The translations under genes were made by a program, and so were the position numbers. From the NCBI GenBank assembly GCA_009911035.1, contig QXWO01000001.1, forward strand, positions 62,001 through 126,000: a stretch of 64,000 nt of DNA, given 5' to 3'. Numbering within the stretch: position 1 is the stretch's first letter; every line of letters begins with the position of its first letter. The stretch comes from Lachnospiraceae bacterium (GTDB taxonomy: Bacteria; Bacillota; Clostridia; Lachnospirales; Lachnospiraceae). Under the pieces are notes generated by a model. It did no database searches. It was not told where the DNA came from and saw nothing but the letters and a program-made list of their open reading frames with translations. Positions 35,877 through 45,300 of this stretch are shown in pieces.

Positions 35877-38288
35877 ATGGCAGTACCATATAATCACAGA
35901 GAAGTAGAATCAAAATGGCAGAGGATTTGGGACGACGAGAAAGCGTTTAAGACCTCTGACGATTTTTCAAAACCTAAATATTATGCACTGGTGGAATTCC
36001 CTTATCCTTCGGGGCAGGGGCTCCATGTGGGGCATCCAAGGCCGTACACGGCGCTGGATATCGTTGCAAGGAAAAGAAGGATGCAGGGATACAATGTGCT
36101 TTACCCCATGGGCTGGGATGCTTTCGGCCTTCCCACGGAAAACTATGCCATCAATAATCATATACATCCGAAAATCGTGACAAAGAATAATGTGGAGCGG
36201 TTCAAGGGGCAGCTTCATGCCCTTGGGTATTCCTTTGACTGGGACAGGGAAGTGAACACCACAGATGTAAATTACTATAAATGGACCCAATGGATTTTCT
36301 TAAAACTTTTCAATGCAGGGCTGGCTTACAAAGCAGAAATGCCGATCAACTGGTGTACCTCCTGTAAAGTGGGGCTTGCCAATGAGGAAGTGGTAAACGG
36401 TGTATGTGAGCGGTGTGGTTCTGAAGTGGTCCGCAAGGTCAAGAGCCAGTGGATGCTTAGGATCACTGAGTATGCGGATAAACTCTTAGAAGGGCTTAAG
36501 AACGTGGACTATGTGGAGCGCGTGAAGGTTTCCCAGAAGAACTGGATCGGTAAATCCACCGGAGCGGAAGTGGACTTTATTTTAAAGGATAAAGAGGACA
36601 AAATGACGGTCTATACCACAAGGCCGGATACGCTCTTTGGCGTTACCTACATGGTTATGAGCCCGGAGCATCCTTTTATAGACAAGTATAAAGAAGACAT
36701 CAAAAACTGGGACGAAGTGGTGGCATACAGGGAGATGGCCGCCAGAAAATCAGATTTTGAGCGTACGGAGCTGGCAAAAGATAAGACCGGTGTTATGCTG
36801 GATGGTTTGACAGCGGTAAATCCTGTAAACGGGAAAGAGATTCCTGTATGGATTTCCGATTATGTATTGATGTCCTACGGAACAGGAGCGATTATGGCAG
36901 TGCCTGCCCATGACGAAAGGGACTGGGAATTTGCCAAGAAGTTCCATATGCCTATTATCGAAGTGGTGGCCGGAAGTCCTGTGGATGTAAATGAAGCAGT
37001 ATTTACAGACGTGGCAACGGGGATCCTTGTGAATTCAGAGTTTTTGAACGGCCTTTCCGTTGAGGAGGCAAAAGAAAAAATTATCCAGTTCTTGGCGGAT
37101 AAAGGAATCGGCCACAAAAAGACAAACTTTAAACTCCGTGACTGGGTATTTTCCAGACAGCGTTACTGGGGGGAGCCAATTCCCATTGTTAAATGTGAGA
37201 AGTGCGGATTTGTGCCTATCCCGGAAAGCGAACTCCCTTTAGAGCTCCCGGAGGTGGAAAGCTATATGCCCACCGATAACGGGGAGTCCCCTCTTGCCCA
37301 TATGACAGACTGGGTAAAGACAACCTGTCCGAAATGCGGCGGCCCGGCAGAGCGTGAAACAGATACCATGCCCCAGTGGGCAGGATCTTCTTGGTATTTC
37401 TTAAGATATACGGATCCTATGAACGATAAGGAACTGGCAAGTAAGGAAGCCCTTGATTACTGGATGCCTGTAGACTGGTATAACGGCGGCATGGAGCACA
37501 CCACACTGCATCTGCTTTATTCCCGGTTCTGGCACAGATTTCTTTATGATGAAAAAGTGGTGCCCTGTCCGGAGCCTTATTTAAAGAGAACTTCCCATGG
37601 AATGATCCTGGGTTCTAATGGGGAGAAGATGAGCAAGTCAAGGGGAAATGTGGTGAACCCGGACGATATCGTAAGGGATTATGGTGCAGATACCCTGCGT
37701 ACTTACGAAATGTTTATCGGTGCGTTTGATTTAAGCGCAAGCTGGAGTGAGGATGGCGTAAAAGGATGCCGCAGGTTCCTTGAGCGTGTGTGGAAACTGC
37801 AGGATATTCTCACGGAAGGCGATGGTTATTCACAAGATCTGGAAATCAGGATGCATCAGACGATCAAGAAGGTCAATAATGATTTTGAAAATTTGAAATA
37901 TAATACGGCGATTGCCTCAATGATGGCCCTGATCAATGATTTTTATAAGAAAAATGCACTCACCAGAGGAGAATTCAAAACCCTCCTTACCCTCCTTAAC
38001 CCGGTGGCACCTCATATTACGGAGGAACTCTGGCAGGCTGTGGGATTTGAAGGCCGCATTTACCAGTCAGAGTGGCCGGAATTTGACGAGGAAAAGACGA
38101 TTGAATCTACCATTGAGATTGCAGTCCAGATCAACGGAAAAACCAAGGCAACCCTTGCAATTGGCCGGGACGAAGAAAAAGATACCGTGATTGCCAGGGC
38201 GAAAGAAGTTATTTCCGATAAACTGACCGGAAACCTGGTCAAAGAAATCTATGTACCGGGCAGGATCGTAAATATTGTTATGAAATAG
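35877..38288 (+). CDS. leuS: Leucyl-tRNA synthetase
   Basis: 803 aa, full length class I synthetase. HIGH-type motif HVGH in [12 protein letters not shown] (about residue 50), CP1 editing domain with [14 protein letters not shown] (about 245), zinc-type Cys pairs CEKCGFVP and CPKCGGP, and the KMSKS loop [16 protein letters not shown] (about residue 580). It charges tRNA-Leu and edits norvaline and isoleucine. The ATG at 35877 follows GGAGG; the upstream in-frame ATG at 35865 overlaps it. Confidence 0.97.
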   Translation: MAVPYNHREVESKWQRIWDDEKAFKTSDDFSKPKYYALVEFPYPSGQGLHVGHPRPYTALDIVARKRRMQGYNVLYPMGWDAFGLPTENYAINNHIHPKIVTKNNVERFKGQLHALGYSFDWDREVNTTDVNYYKWTQWIFLKLFNAGLAYKAEMPINWCTSCKVGLANEEVVNGVCERCGSEVVRKVKSQWMLRITEYADKLLEGLKNVDYVERVKVSQKNWIGKSTGAEVDFILKDKEDKMTVYTTRPDTLFGVTYMVMSPEHPFIDKYKEDIKNWDEVVAYREMAARKSDFERTELAKDKTGVMLDGLTAVNPVNGKEIPVWISDYVLMSYGTGAIMAVPAHDERDWEFAKKFHMPIIEVVAGSPVDVNEAVFTDVATGILVNSEFLNGLSVEEAKEKIIQFLADKGIGHKKTNFKLRDWVFSRQRYWGEPIPIVKCEKCGFVPIPESELPLELPEVESYMPTDNGESPLAHMTDWVKTTCPKCGGPAERETDTMPQWAGSSWYFLRYTDPMNDKELASKEALDYWMPVDWYNGGMEHTTLHLLYSRFWHRFLYDEKVVPCPEPYLKRTSHGMILGSNGEKMSKSRGNVVNPDDIVRDYGADTLRTYEMFIGAFDLSASWSEDGVKGCRRFLERVWKLQDILTEGDGYSQDLEIRMHQTIKKVNNDFENLKYNTAIASMMALINDFYKKNALTRGEFKTLLTLLNPVAPHITEELWQAVGFEGRIYQSEWPEFDEEKTIESTIEIAVQINGKTKATLAIGRDEEKDTVIARAKEVISDKLTGNLVKEIYVPGRIVNIVMK

Positions 38289-38351
38289 AGTGGAAACGGC
38301 CAGTCTATAGAACTTCATGCCGCCGCTCTTTGCAGGGCGGCTGGCAGCATA

Positions 38352-38401
38352 AAGAGGATGACATGGTGTAAGCGCAAGAATTGGCTTCCTGTCATCCTCT
38401 T
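38352..38401. terminator. Hairpin between leuS and convergent small genes
   Basis: AAGAGGATGACA (38352-38363) pairs perfectly with TGTCATCCTCTT (38390-38401) around a 26-base loop. It can serve leuS or, read on the minus strand, the 38439-39298 genes. A 37-bp repeat begins three bases later. Confidence 0.65.
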
Positions 38402-38403
38402 GT

Positions 38404-38438
38404 TACAATAAGCCGGTTTGCAAAGCGTGACGGCCAGT
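38404..38438 (+). repeat. 37-bp dispersed repeat, locus E
   Basis: One forward unit with an altered 3' end (ACGGCCAGTT in place of the usual GCGTTTGTT). A very similar ACGGCCAGTCTAT occurs at 38296-38308 just after leuS, so the two may bound a decayed pair of units. Confidence 0.75.
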
Positions 38439-38708
38439 TTATCTGCGCGAGCGCATTGCCATGACTTTCTCAATTTTGGAAAGTTCGTCCGGGGAAGCGT
38501 GTTTTCTAAGCACAGTTACAATGGCATCGATTTCTTCGTCAGAAAAAGATACCTTTTTTTCCTGTCCGCGTTTGGCTACAGCCATAAGGAATGGAAGCAT
38601 CTGCTCTTTTTTCAGGCTGCTGCTTTCAAAGACAAGTGCCTGTAGAAAATCAAGCTTATAAGGGTCAATATTTTTCAGGGATTCGTCCTTCATCCAATCA
38701 TTCTGCAT
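38439..38708 (-). CDS. Small conserved protein, unknown function
   Basis: 89 aa, predicted all-helical, highly charged, no signal peptide. It contains NIDPYKLDFLQALV and FSDEEIDAIVTVLRK. Not recognised. It lies 14 bases after the gene at 38723-39298 in the same direction, so the two are likely one operon. AGAGGTAAAAA precedes the ATG. Confidence 0.7.
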   Translation of the reverse strand: MQNDWMKDESLKNIDPYKLDFLQALVFESSSLKKEQMLPFLMAVAKRGQEKKVSFSDEEIDAIVTVLRKHASPDELSKIEKVMAMRSRR

Positions 38709-38722
38709 TTTTTACCTCTCTA

Positions 38723-39298
38723 CTACAAACTTTGTTTTTCGCTTCTGCCATTTTCAAACATCTCATACATCTGCCGCTGTTCGGGTGTGAGCATATTCAT
38801 CAGCATATTCATCACATCGAAACCGCTGCTGGGCCCGCCGCCAGTGGAGGAGGCGCAGCCGTCGTTTCCGGTAGGACTGCCATCGGCCGAAAAGTCCTGG
38901 CCTTCGGAAAAATTATTCATAAAGGAAGCCATATCCGGCATAAAATCCTTCATCATATCCATGGTCTGTGACATTTCCTTATACATCTCCATACTCTGGA
39001 AAACACTGCGGAGCTGTTCGATTTGTTTCTTTTCATTTTCAGTACAGAAAGGAAGTAACTCTGTACACATTTTAAAGATATCTGCCTGATTTTCCCGCTC
39101 AACACAGCCGCAGAGAGGATAGGGATGTTTTTTAAAATACGAAATCGTATAGTTCAGTTCCAGAAATTTAATATATATAGCCATGGATTTCTGGGTCTGA
39201 TTATCCATATAAGGCAGTATGACCTTAAGCATTTGTATATGATTGGTGCAAAAGAGAGTGTCAAATGCAATTACTTTACTATGCTCATTTGAATCCAT
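38723..39298 (-). CDS. Conserved protein with Met-rich C-terminus, unknown function
   Basis: 191 aa. The N-terminal 100 residues are helical (THFCTNHIQMLKVILPYMD-like), followed by a Met-rich helical part (MEMYKEMSQTMDMMKDFMPDMASFMNNF), a Gly/Ser linker and a short helical tail (MNMLMNMLTPEQRQMYEMFENG). No known domain recognised. GGAAGGAG lies upstream of the ATG. Its neighbour upstream encodes a Cys/Gly-rich protein of a type associated with spore surfaces, so a sporulation role is a weak inference. Confidence 0.72.
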   Translation of the reverse strand: MDSNEHSKVIAFDTLFCTNHIQMLKVILPYMDNQTQKSMAIYIKFLELNYTISYFKKHPYPLCGCVERENQADIFKMCTELLPFCTENEKKQIEQLRSVFQSMEMYKEMSQTMDMMKDFMPDMASFMNNFSEGQDFSADGSPTGNDGCASSTGGGPSSGFDVMNMLMNMLTPEQRQMYEMFENGRSEKQSL

Positions 39299-39354
39299 AA
39301 CTGCTCCTTCCCACCTGTTTTAATATATTATGATATGAATTCAGTCCGTATGCA

Positions 39355-39382
39355 GAAAAGTAGGCTCTTTTCAGAGCCTACT
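39355..39382 (-). terminator. Intrinsic terminator of the Cys/Gly-rich gene
   Basis: Read on the minus strand: AGTAGGCTC, short loop, GAGCCTACT, then TTTTCTGC. It lies between the Cys/Gly-rich gene and the two following genes, so these are separate transcripts or linked by read-through. Confidence 0.8.
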
Positions 39383-39419
39383 CTTCAGACATGATGAAAA
39401 GAATTGTCCGGTTACAGGA

Positions 39420-39656
39420 TTAGCATCCGCAGCCACAGCTTGAGCCGCTGCCGTTACCGCAGAAGCACAGTAAAAGGAGAATCCAGATGATGCTGTCGCA
39501 TCCACATCCATTATCGGAACCAAAGTTAAATCCGCTGCCGCCGCATCCGCCACAGCAGGAAAGTAAAAGGATAATCCAGATAATAGAATTGCATCCACAT
39601 CCATTATTAGCGGTAGTTGTGCCGCATCCACATCCAGTAGCTGTTAAATCACTCAT
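39420..39656 (-). CDS. Small Cys/Gly-rich protein (high-cysteine, chorion-like)
   Basis: 78 aa with two copies of a unit of the form GCGC(N/D)SIIWI(I/L)LLL followed by Cys/Gly-rich stretches, and a GCGC end. About one residue in five is Cys. Similar short proteins in clostridia are annotated as high-cysteine chorion-like; their role is unknown, and disulfide- or metal-linked spore coat is a reasonable guess. TGGAGG precedes the ATG. A sigma-K-like pattern (AC, 16 bases, CATATGATA) lies upstream at 39717-39691. Confidence 0.82.
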   Translation of the reverse strand: MSDLTATGCGCGTTTANNGCGCNSIIWIILLLSCCGGCGGSGFNFGSDNGCGCDSIIWILLLLCFCGNGSGSSCGCGC

Positions 39657-39737
39657 GATTAAGCCTCCAAAAGGTTTTTGTTTTATGGTTTATCATATGT
39701 GCACGGCTTGTATGTGTTACTATGTATTTTTTAAAAG

Positions 39738-40580
39738 TTGGTTGATAAATATAAAATGAGAAGCCGTGATGGGGTGAAAGCAGTCTGCCATGGAACTCAA
39801 TATATGATAATAGGAGTGGAAGGGCAGGATAAGGTGCATCCGGCCATGCCCCTGCGCTGTCTGGAATATGATGTGCGCCAGTATATCCGGCAGTTTCGTG
39901 ATCTTACAGTTAAAAACAGGGAGGAAGACCGTCGGGCAAGGCAGGAAGGAAATAAGGAAAGGCAGTTGGCACCTGCGGAATACCTGTTAGGCATGCGGCT
40001 GCAAGATAAACTGAATTCCGTAATGACAATAGTGTTTTATCATGGAGAACTGCCTTATAGCGGTTGCCATAGCCTGTATGATATGTTAGACTTAGATAAA
40101 GAAAATAAGAAGTTTGTGAATTACATAGCTGATTATAAAATGGATCTGGTCACAGTACAAGAACTTGACGGTAATTAATTTGAAACAGGATTGAGAGAAC
40201 TGATAGGAATCATGCAGTGTAGGCAGGATAAGGAAGCCCTGAAAAAATACAGCAGGGATAATGAGGAGAGAATGAGTCGTCTGGATGAAGAAACTTTTGA
40301 GATGATCAGTATAATGAGCAATAATAAATGGGAAATGGGGTGTAAAGAAGAATATCAGGAAGCAGGGAGGTACAACATGTGCAAAGCAATGAGAGATTGG
40401 GAAAAGGAGGCAAAGGCAGAAGGAAAAGCGGATGGCATTAAAGCGGGGATGGAGAAAGGAATAAAGCAGGGACATAATGAGATTATTTTAAATATGTTCC
40501 GTAAAGGAAAAACACCGGAGGAGATAGCAGAGTGGACGGATATTCCCCTAAAAAGAGTACTTGCGGTGTGTACAGGCTGA
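39738..40580 (+). pseudogene. Rpn/YhgA-like PD-(D/E)XK nuclease, broken
   Basis: Two parts in the same frame, separated by a TAA stop at 40176-40178. The first (146 codons) has MIIGVEGQDKVHPAMPLR with the E-x-Q active-site part, and FYHGELPYSG. The second resumes as FETGLRELIGIMQCR and ends in the family's typical EAKAEGKADGIKAGMEKG tail. The usual first 60-70 residues are also missing, so the gene carries at least a 5' deletion and one nonsense codon. Intact relatives are recombination-promoting nucleases that spread as multicopy families. Confidence 0.82.
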
Positions 40581-40635
40581 CAATTAGTAATGGGAGAGGA
40601 AGTTAAATAACTAAGACATATATTTATAGCAGGAA

Positions 40636-40679
40636 AGGGGGCAGTTTTTATTGAATCAGTAAAAAGCGGCCCCTTTTTT
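40636..40679 (+). terminator. Intrinsic terminator after the Rpn-like pseudogene
   Basis: GGGGGC and GTTTTTA pair with TAAAAAGC and GCCCC, followed by TTTTTTG. The rest of the gap to the sortase gene (40680-41001) shows no gene that can be supported. Confidence 0.85.
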
Positions 40680-41001
40680 GTGTATTTGCCGGAGCGAATT
40701 TTCAAACATGTTCTGGTCAGGATCATGTATACTTATCGTATTATCAATAGGAAAACTTTTGCCGTAAAACAATTTTCAGATTATCCCCACAGGGTATATT
40801 ATATAGGAAATAATTCCTATATAAAGAAAAATGATTTGCAGGAATATAAAATAAGGCATAAAATATACTAGTTGGAAAATGCCGTAAATATTAGATTTGT
40901 ACGGCACTTAAGTTCTCCTATGCTGAACTTCTGTTCCAATAAAAGTTTGGGCTGGTCTGTAGGAGCGGGAAAATATTTCCTGCAATATCTGGATAAAAAG
41001 C

Positions 41002-41029
41002 TTGAATTAATTTCAATATATAGTAAAAT
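41002..41029 (+). promoter_or_regulatory. Sigma-A promoter of the sortase operon
   Basis: TTGAAT (41002-41007), 16-base spacer, TAAAAT (41024-41029), 31 bases before the ATG. Confidence 0.72.
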
Positions 41030-41060
41030 AAAACATATATGCGATAAAGGAGAAGTGCGC

Positions 41061-42245
41061 ATGGCGGCAAATGACCTTACGGTTGCAGGAAGACGTTTCC
41101 GCACCCGTGCGGATTACGAGGCGGCATTACGGGATCAGAAGAAGATAGAGGCCATTAAGTCGAAAGTGAATCTGAACGATCCGAAACAGTTATATAAGCT
41201 GTTTGGCGAACTTAAGAGTGGCAGTTACCGCTTCGAGACTCCGGTGGGAAACGACTTTGACGACGGAATATATGAAAAAATTGAAAATCTGAAAAAGCAG
41301 GGAATCACAGCGGAAAATGCAGGAAGCCCCCCTAAAAAGAAAAAGGGCTCGCAATCCGGTAAAGTCCCGAAACAAAAGAAGGTGGAAGCGAAGGCAGCAA
41401 AGAATGTCCGGCTGGAAGATTATGATAAGGAAATGCAGAAGCAGATACTGGATGAACTGAAGAAACAGGAAAAGCGCAGAAAACTTATTGTGGTGCTGGC
41501 ATCGCTGGTGGCGGTCGGATGTTTTGCTTATTTTGGTGTTTATTATTTTTTTAGTGCCAGAACAAGTATGAGCTATGAGGCGTTGGCAGAATTGAAGGAG
41601 AACAGTTACCGATACCAGCCGTTGGAAAATGCAGTAGTGGTACATAAGACAGATAATGAGCTGCCAGATATTCTTCCAGAGTATCAGGCATTATATCAAA
41701 AAAATAAAAAGCTAATCGGATGGCTTAAAATTGACGATACAATAATTGATTATCCTGTGATGCAGACCAGCAATAATGAATACTATCTTGACCATAATTT
41801 TAATCAGGAGTACGATAAAAATGGAAGTATTTTCTTAGATAGTGCCGGAAGCATTTATCCAAGATCTACAAATCTGATTTTGTATGGACATCACATGAAA
41901 TCAGGAAAGATGTTTGGGCAGCTTCAGAAATATGCAAAAGAGAGCTATTATGAAGGACATAGGACTATTCAGTTTGATACAATATATGAAAAGGGGACTT
42001 ATGAAGTGATGTATGTATTCCGTTCCCAGGTATTTAATGAAAATGATATGGTATTTAAATACTATCAGTTTATCAATGCCAATTCACAAATGGAATTTGA
42101 TTCCTATATGAAGGAAATGGAAAAGATGTCCTTATATGCGACAGGTGTTACAGCATCATACGGTGACAGTCTGCTTACTTTGTCCACTTGTGATAATTCT
42201 CAGGAGGACGGTCGTTTTGTGGTTGTGGCAAAGAAAATCTCGTAA
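41061..42245 (+). CDS. Class B sortase with long cytoplasmic N-terminal region
   Basis: 394 aa. Residues 1 to about 145 are charged and cytoplasmic (Lys-rich around PPKKKKGSQSGK). A transmembrane helix follows (VVLASLVAVGCFAYFGVYYFF), then the sortase domain: His in LILYGHHMKSGKMFGQL, Cys in LLTLSTCDNS, Arg in DGRFVVVAKK. The spacing and the WLKIDDTIIDYPVMQ start are class B. It should anchor the two proteins encoded next to it. The ATG at 41061 follows AAAGGAGAAG; the open frame extends upstream through the promoter. First gene of a three-gene operon. Confidence 0.92.
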   Translation: MAANDLTVAGRRFRTRADYEAALRDQKKIEAIKSKVNLNDPKQLYKLFGELKSGSYRFETPVGNDFDDGIYEKIENLKKQGITAENAGSPPKKKKGSQSGKVPKQKKVEAKAAKNVRLEDYDKEMQKQILDELKKQEKRRKLIVVLASLVAVGCFAYFGVYYFFSARTSMSYEALAELKENSYRYQPLENAVVVHKTDNELPDILPEYQALYQKNKKLIGWLKIDDTIIDYPVMQTSNNEYYLDHNFNQEYDKNGSIFLDSAGSIYPRSTNLILYGHHMKSGKMFGQLQKYAKESYYEGHRTIQFDTIYEKGTYEVMYVFRSQVFNENDMVFKYYQFINANSQMEFDSYMKEMEKMSLYATGVTASYGDSLLTLSTCDNSQEDGRFVVVAKKIS

Positions 42246-42317
42246 AAGATTTCATAATTATTTATATTAGTCAGAAATGTGGCTGTTAGGAATTAGGGCA
42301 GCAAAAGGAGAACTTTG

Positions 42318-45300
42318 ATGACAAAAGTAAAAAAAGCAAAAAAGAAAAATTTAAAATTGAGGCGGCAGATTAGAAAGACTGCAGGGGCATTGCTTATGAT
42401 TTCTGCCATTGTGGTGGCAGCTATACCTGTACAGCCATTAGAGGCAGAGTCGTTAAAAGCAGATGACACAGAGTTAGTGGATACAAGAGCAGCAATAAAT
42501 TATGATCCCCGGCTAATAGAAGAAGGATATGTATTACCAGATGGAGCAGACTATGATTCTGGTGATATGTCACAAAAGAAAGCGGCTAAATATGCGGCAG
42601 ATATTAATAGGAATAGCAATATTACTAATAGTAGCGCAATTGTCGCTGATAACATTAAAAAGTCACTTTTTGTAAAGAACCTGAATGGCTCATGGATAAT
42701 GGACTGGCAGTTTAAATATTATGAAATTCCTAAAGGGGCAAATGGAACAGTTATTTGTGGTTATAACAGTACATACTTAAGTGAGTTGGTGTCGGTTCCT
42801 ACTTTTGTTACTACTGGTTATTGGTATACGACCCGTGAGGATTATGAAAAATGGTTTGAGGATGAAAAGGATGGAAAGGCAGCGAGCCATACAGTAACAT
42901 ACAGTGATTATGCTGCTTACCGGGATACTGGTGTTGCTGATGCCAATATACGATGGTTTTTAAGTTATAGCCCGACAGCATTTAATCCTTTTTCAGCTTA
43001 TTATGCGCTTTCGCCTGCCCAACAGGCAACTACTCCTATGCCCGGGAATGTTACAGTAAATCCTAATACTGATTTTTCAGAAGAAGAAAAAGAGAATTTC
43101 TATTGTCAGGTTCAATTAAAGCTGCCAAATCAATATGGGCCATATACATTAGAAACTGTAAGGATTCTGGATGATGGAACAGGATCGGGGACTGTGCGGG
43201 ATGTTCTTATGGCGAAAGCACAAAAGCCTTTTGACCGAACTGACCAGGAAGGATTCTATGAAGACTCTGATGCGGTGGCACCAATTCTCGCAATAGCAGA
43301 TCGTACTTTTTATGGTGTGGGAAATGTAGGGCAATTGACAGTTGGAGGGAACATCAAATATATTGGTAAGGAGGCTTTTGCAAATTCTTCTATCTCAGGA
43401 ATCGATATACAGAATGTTGAAAGTATTGGTGGCAGGGCTTTTAAGAACTGTTATAATCTTTCAACTGTGAAGATTGAAAGCCCTACCAAAAGTATAGGCG
43501 CTGAATGTTTTTACCAGACGAATATATCGGAGATTGTAATGCCTGGAGGACTTGAGCAAATTGGTTATGGCGCATTTGCTTTTTGCCAGCGCTTGTCCAA
43601 GGTGGACTTTACAAAAATTTCGAATGATTGTGTAATAGATGATTATGCCTTTTTTGAAGATGTAGCATTGCAGGAAGTGACAATGCTTGGCTCATCGATC
43701 CGTGGAATGGGGGAAGGTGTGTTTGCTTTGACATCTTCGCCTATGGGAGGATGGACAGAAGCTGTTCTTCCTGAACGTATGGTAGACCAGAGTGGGAAAA
43801 ATCCACAGACAAAAAATGGAGATCTGTTTGCAGAGTTAGGAGAATTAGGGGATTTGCTTTTTGCAGGAAGAACCAACCTTTTATCTGTAAAGTTCCCATT
43901 CCAGTATGGCGGATCTTCTAAGGTTTATGTTCCTTCTGGCATGTTTAAGGGGTGCATTAACCTGGCATATGTGGATTTCAATATGGGAAAAGGCAGTGTC
44001 CAAAATGCATATGCAGATTATGAACAAGATCATCCTGTACCGGTAGTTGATAAGAACGGAAATAGTAATACTGAAAAAGGAAGTGATTATTGTTTATTGT
44101 TTTTAGATGTGATAAATCCAGAATTTGAAGTGCATGGGCCGGAGGCAAATAGTGCAAGGGAAACTGCGTTACCCAGAAGATCCACATGGCAGGCAATTAC
44201 AAGAGTATCAAATGTTGTACCATACATGTATATTGATACAAACGGGAATGAATGTTATGAGGTCAGCAATGGCACATATCTCTGGCAGGTGAAGAAAATA
44301 GGTGAGGAAGGCGGCGTAAAGTTTGGTGAGCTGTCTTCATGCAAACTGGTAGAGGGGGCAGACCCGGATAAGATCGATCCAGTTTTAGTGATTCCGGGGA
44401 AAGTGGGAACTTACCAGATTAAGCAGATTGGAAATGGCTGTTTTTCAGATGAAGATACCAGAAACACAATTGAACAGATTATTATTGAAGATAATTCCAT
44501 AGAAAAATTAGATGATGCTGTATTTGAAGGATTGCCTAAATTAACAAAAGTAGATATTGGTAATTCTGTTACAAGTATCGGTGCAAGAGCGTTTGCTAAC
44601 TGTACAAAGCTTGTTGACGTTACATTCCGGGCAGAGAAGGTTACAATTGGCGTTGACGCCTTTAAAACAGAAAGTGAAAAGCTTACTTTCCATGGAAAAA
44701 TCGAGCCGGGATATGAGCCCTTTGAATTTGCAATGGGAGATTTAGGAAAGATTGATGAGCATGGCAAGCGGATTTGCTATAAGAGTTTATCACCAAATTT
44801 CCTAACCGTTATGCGTGATAATGCCACCAATGAAATTACGTTGCTTGATTACCCTAAATATGCGAAACTCGATGAAAACAATGCAGACTATTGTAAGAGT
44901 ATGGAGAGTTATTACTATAGGGTATATGGAAGTGATAACCATGAGCACGATAGAGAAAGAGATGAATTTAAGACGAAATGGCAGGAAATCAAAGCGGCAG
45001 GAGATGATGCTGCAATAGAGCCTCCGTCAACTATTGAAGCATTGTATGAAAGTAATTATTATGGACCATGGATTGACAAAAAGTTTGTAGACGCTAATAA
45101 AGGTGATTTAGGAGATGATTTAAAGGCTTTTTATGACAAATATCCTTACAGTGTTCTTGAAAACTATGAAAGAGCCGATCGCAGAGGAGATTTTGAAACA
45201 CCTACAGAAGAAGAGCTTGCATGGGTTGATGCCTGCCAGAATATAGTAGTGCCAGCAGGTGTTACATCAATAGATGCACCAGCATTTTTCAGGGCAACAG

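Noticed and set aside
40680-40871. 63-codon plus-strand frame after the Rpn pseudogene terminator
   Set aside because: No ribosome site, begins at the terminator T-tract, no recognisable sequence; it may even be decayed coding DNA but cannot be supported.
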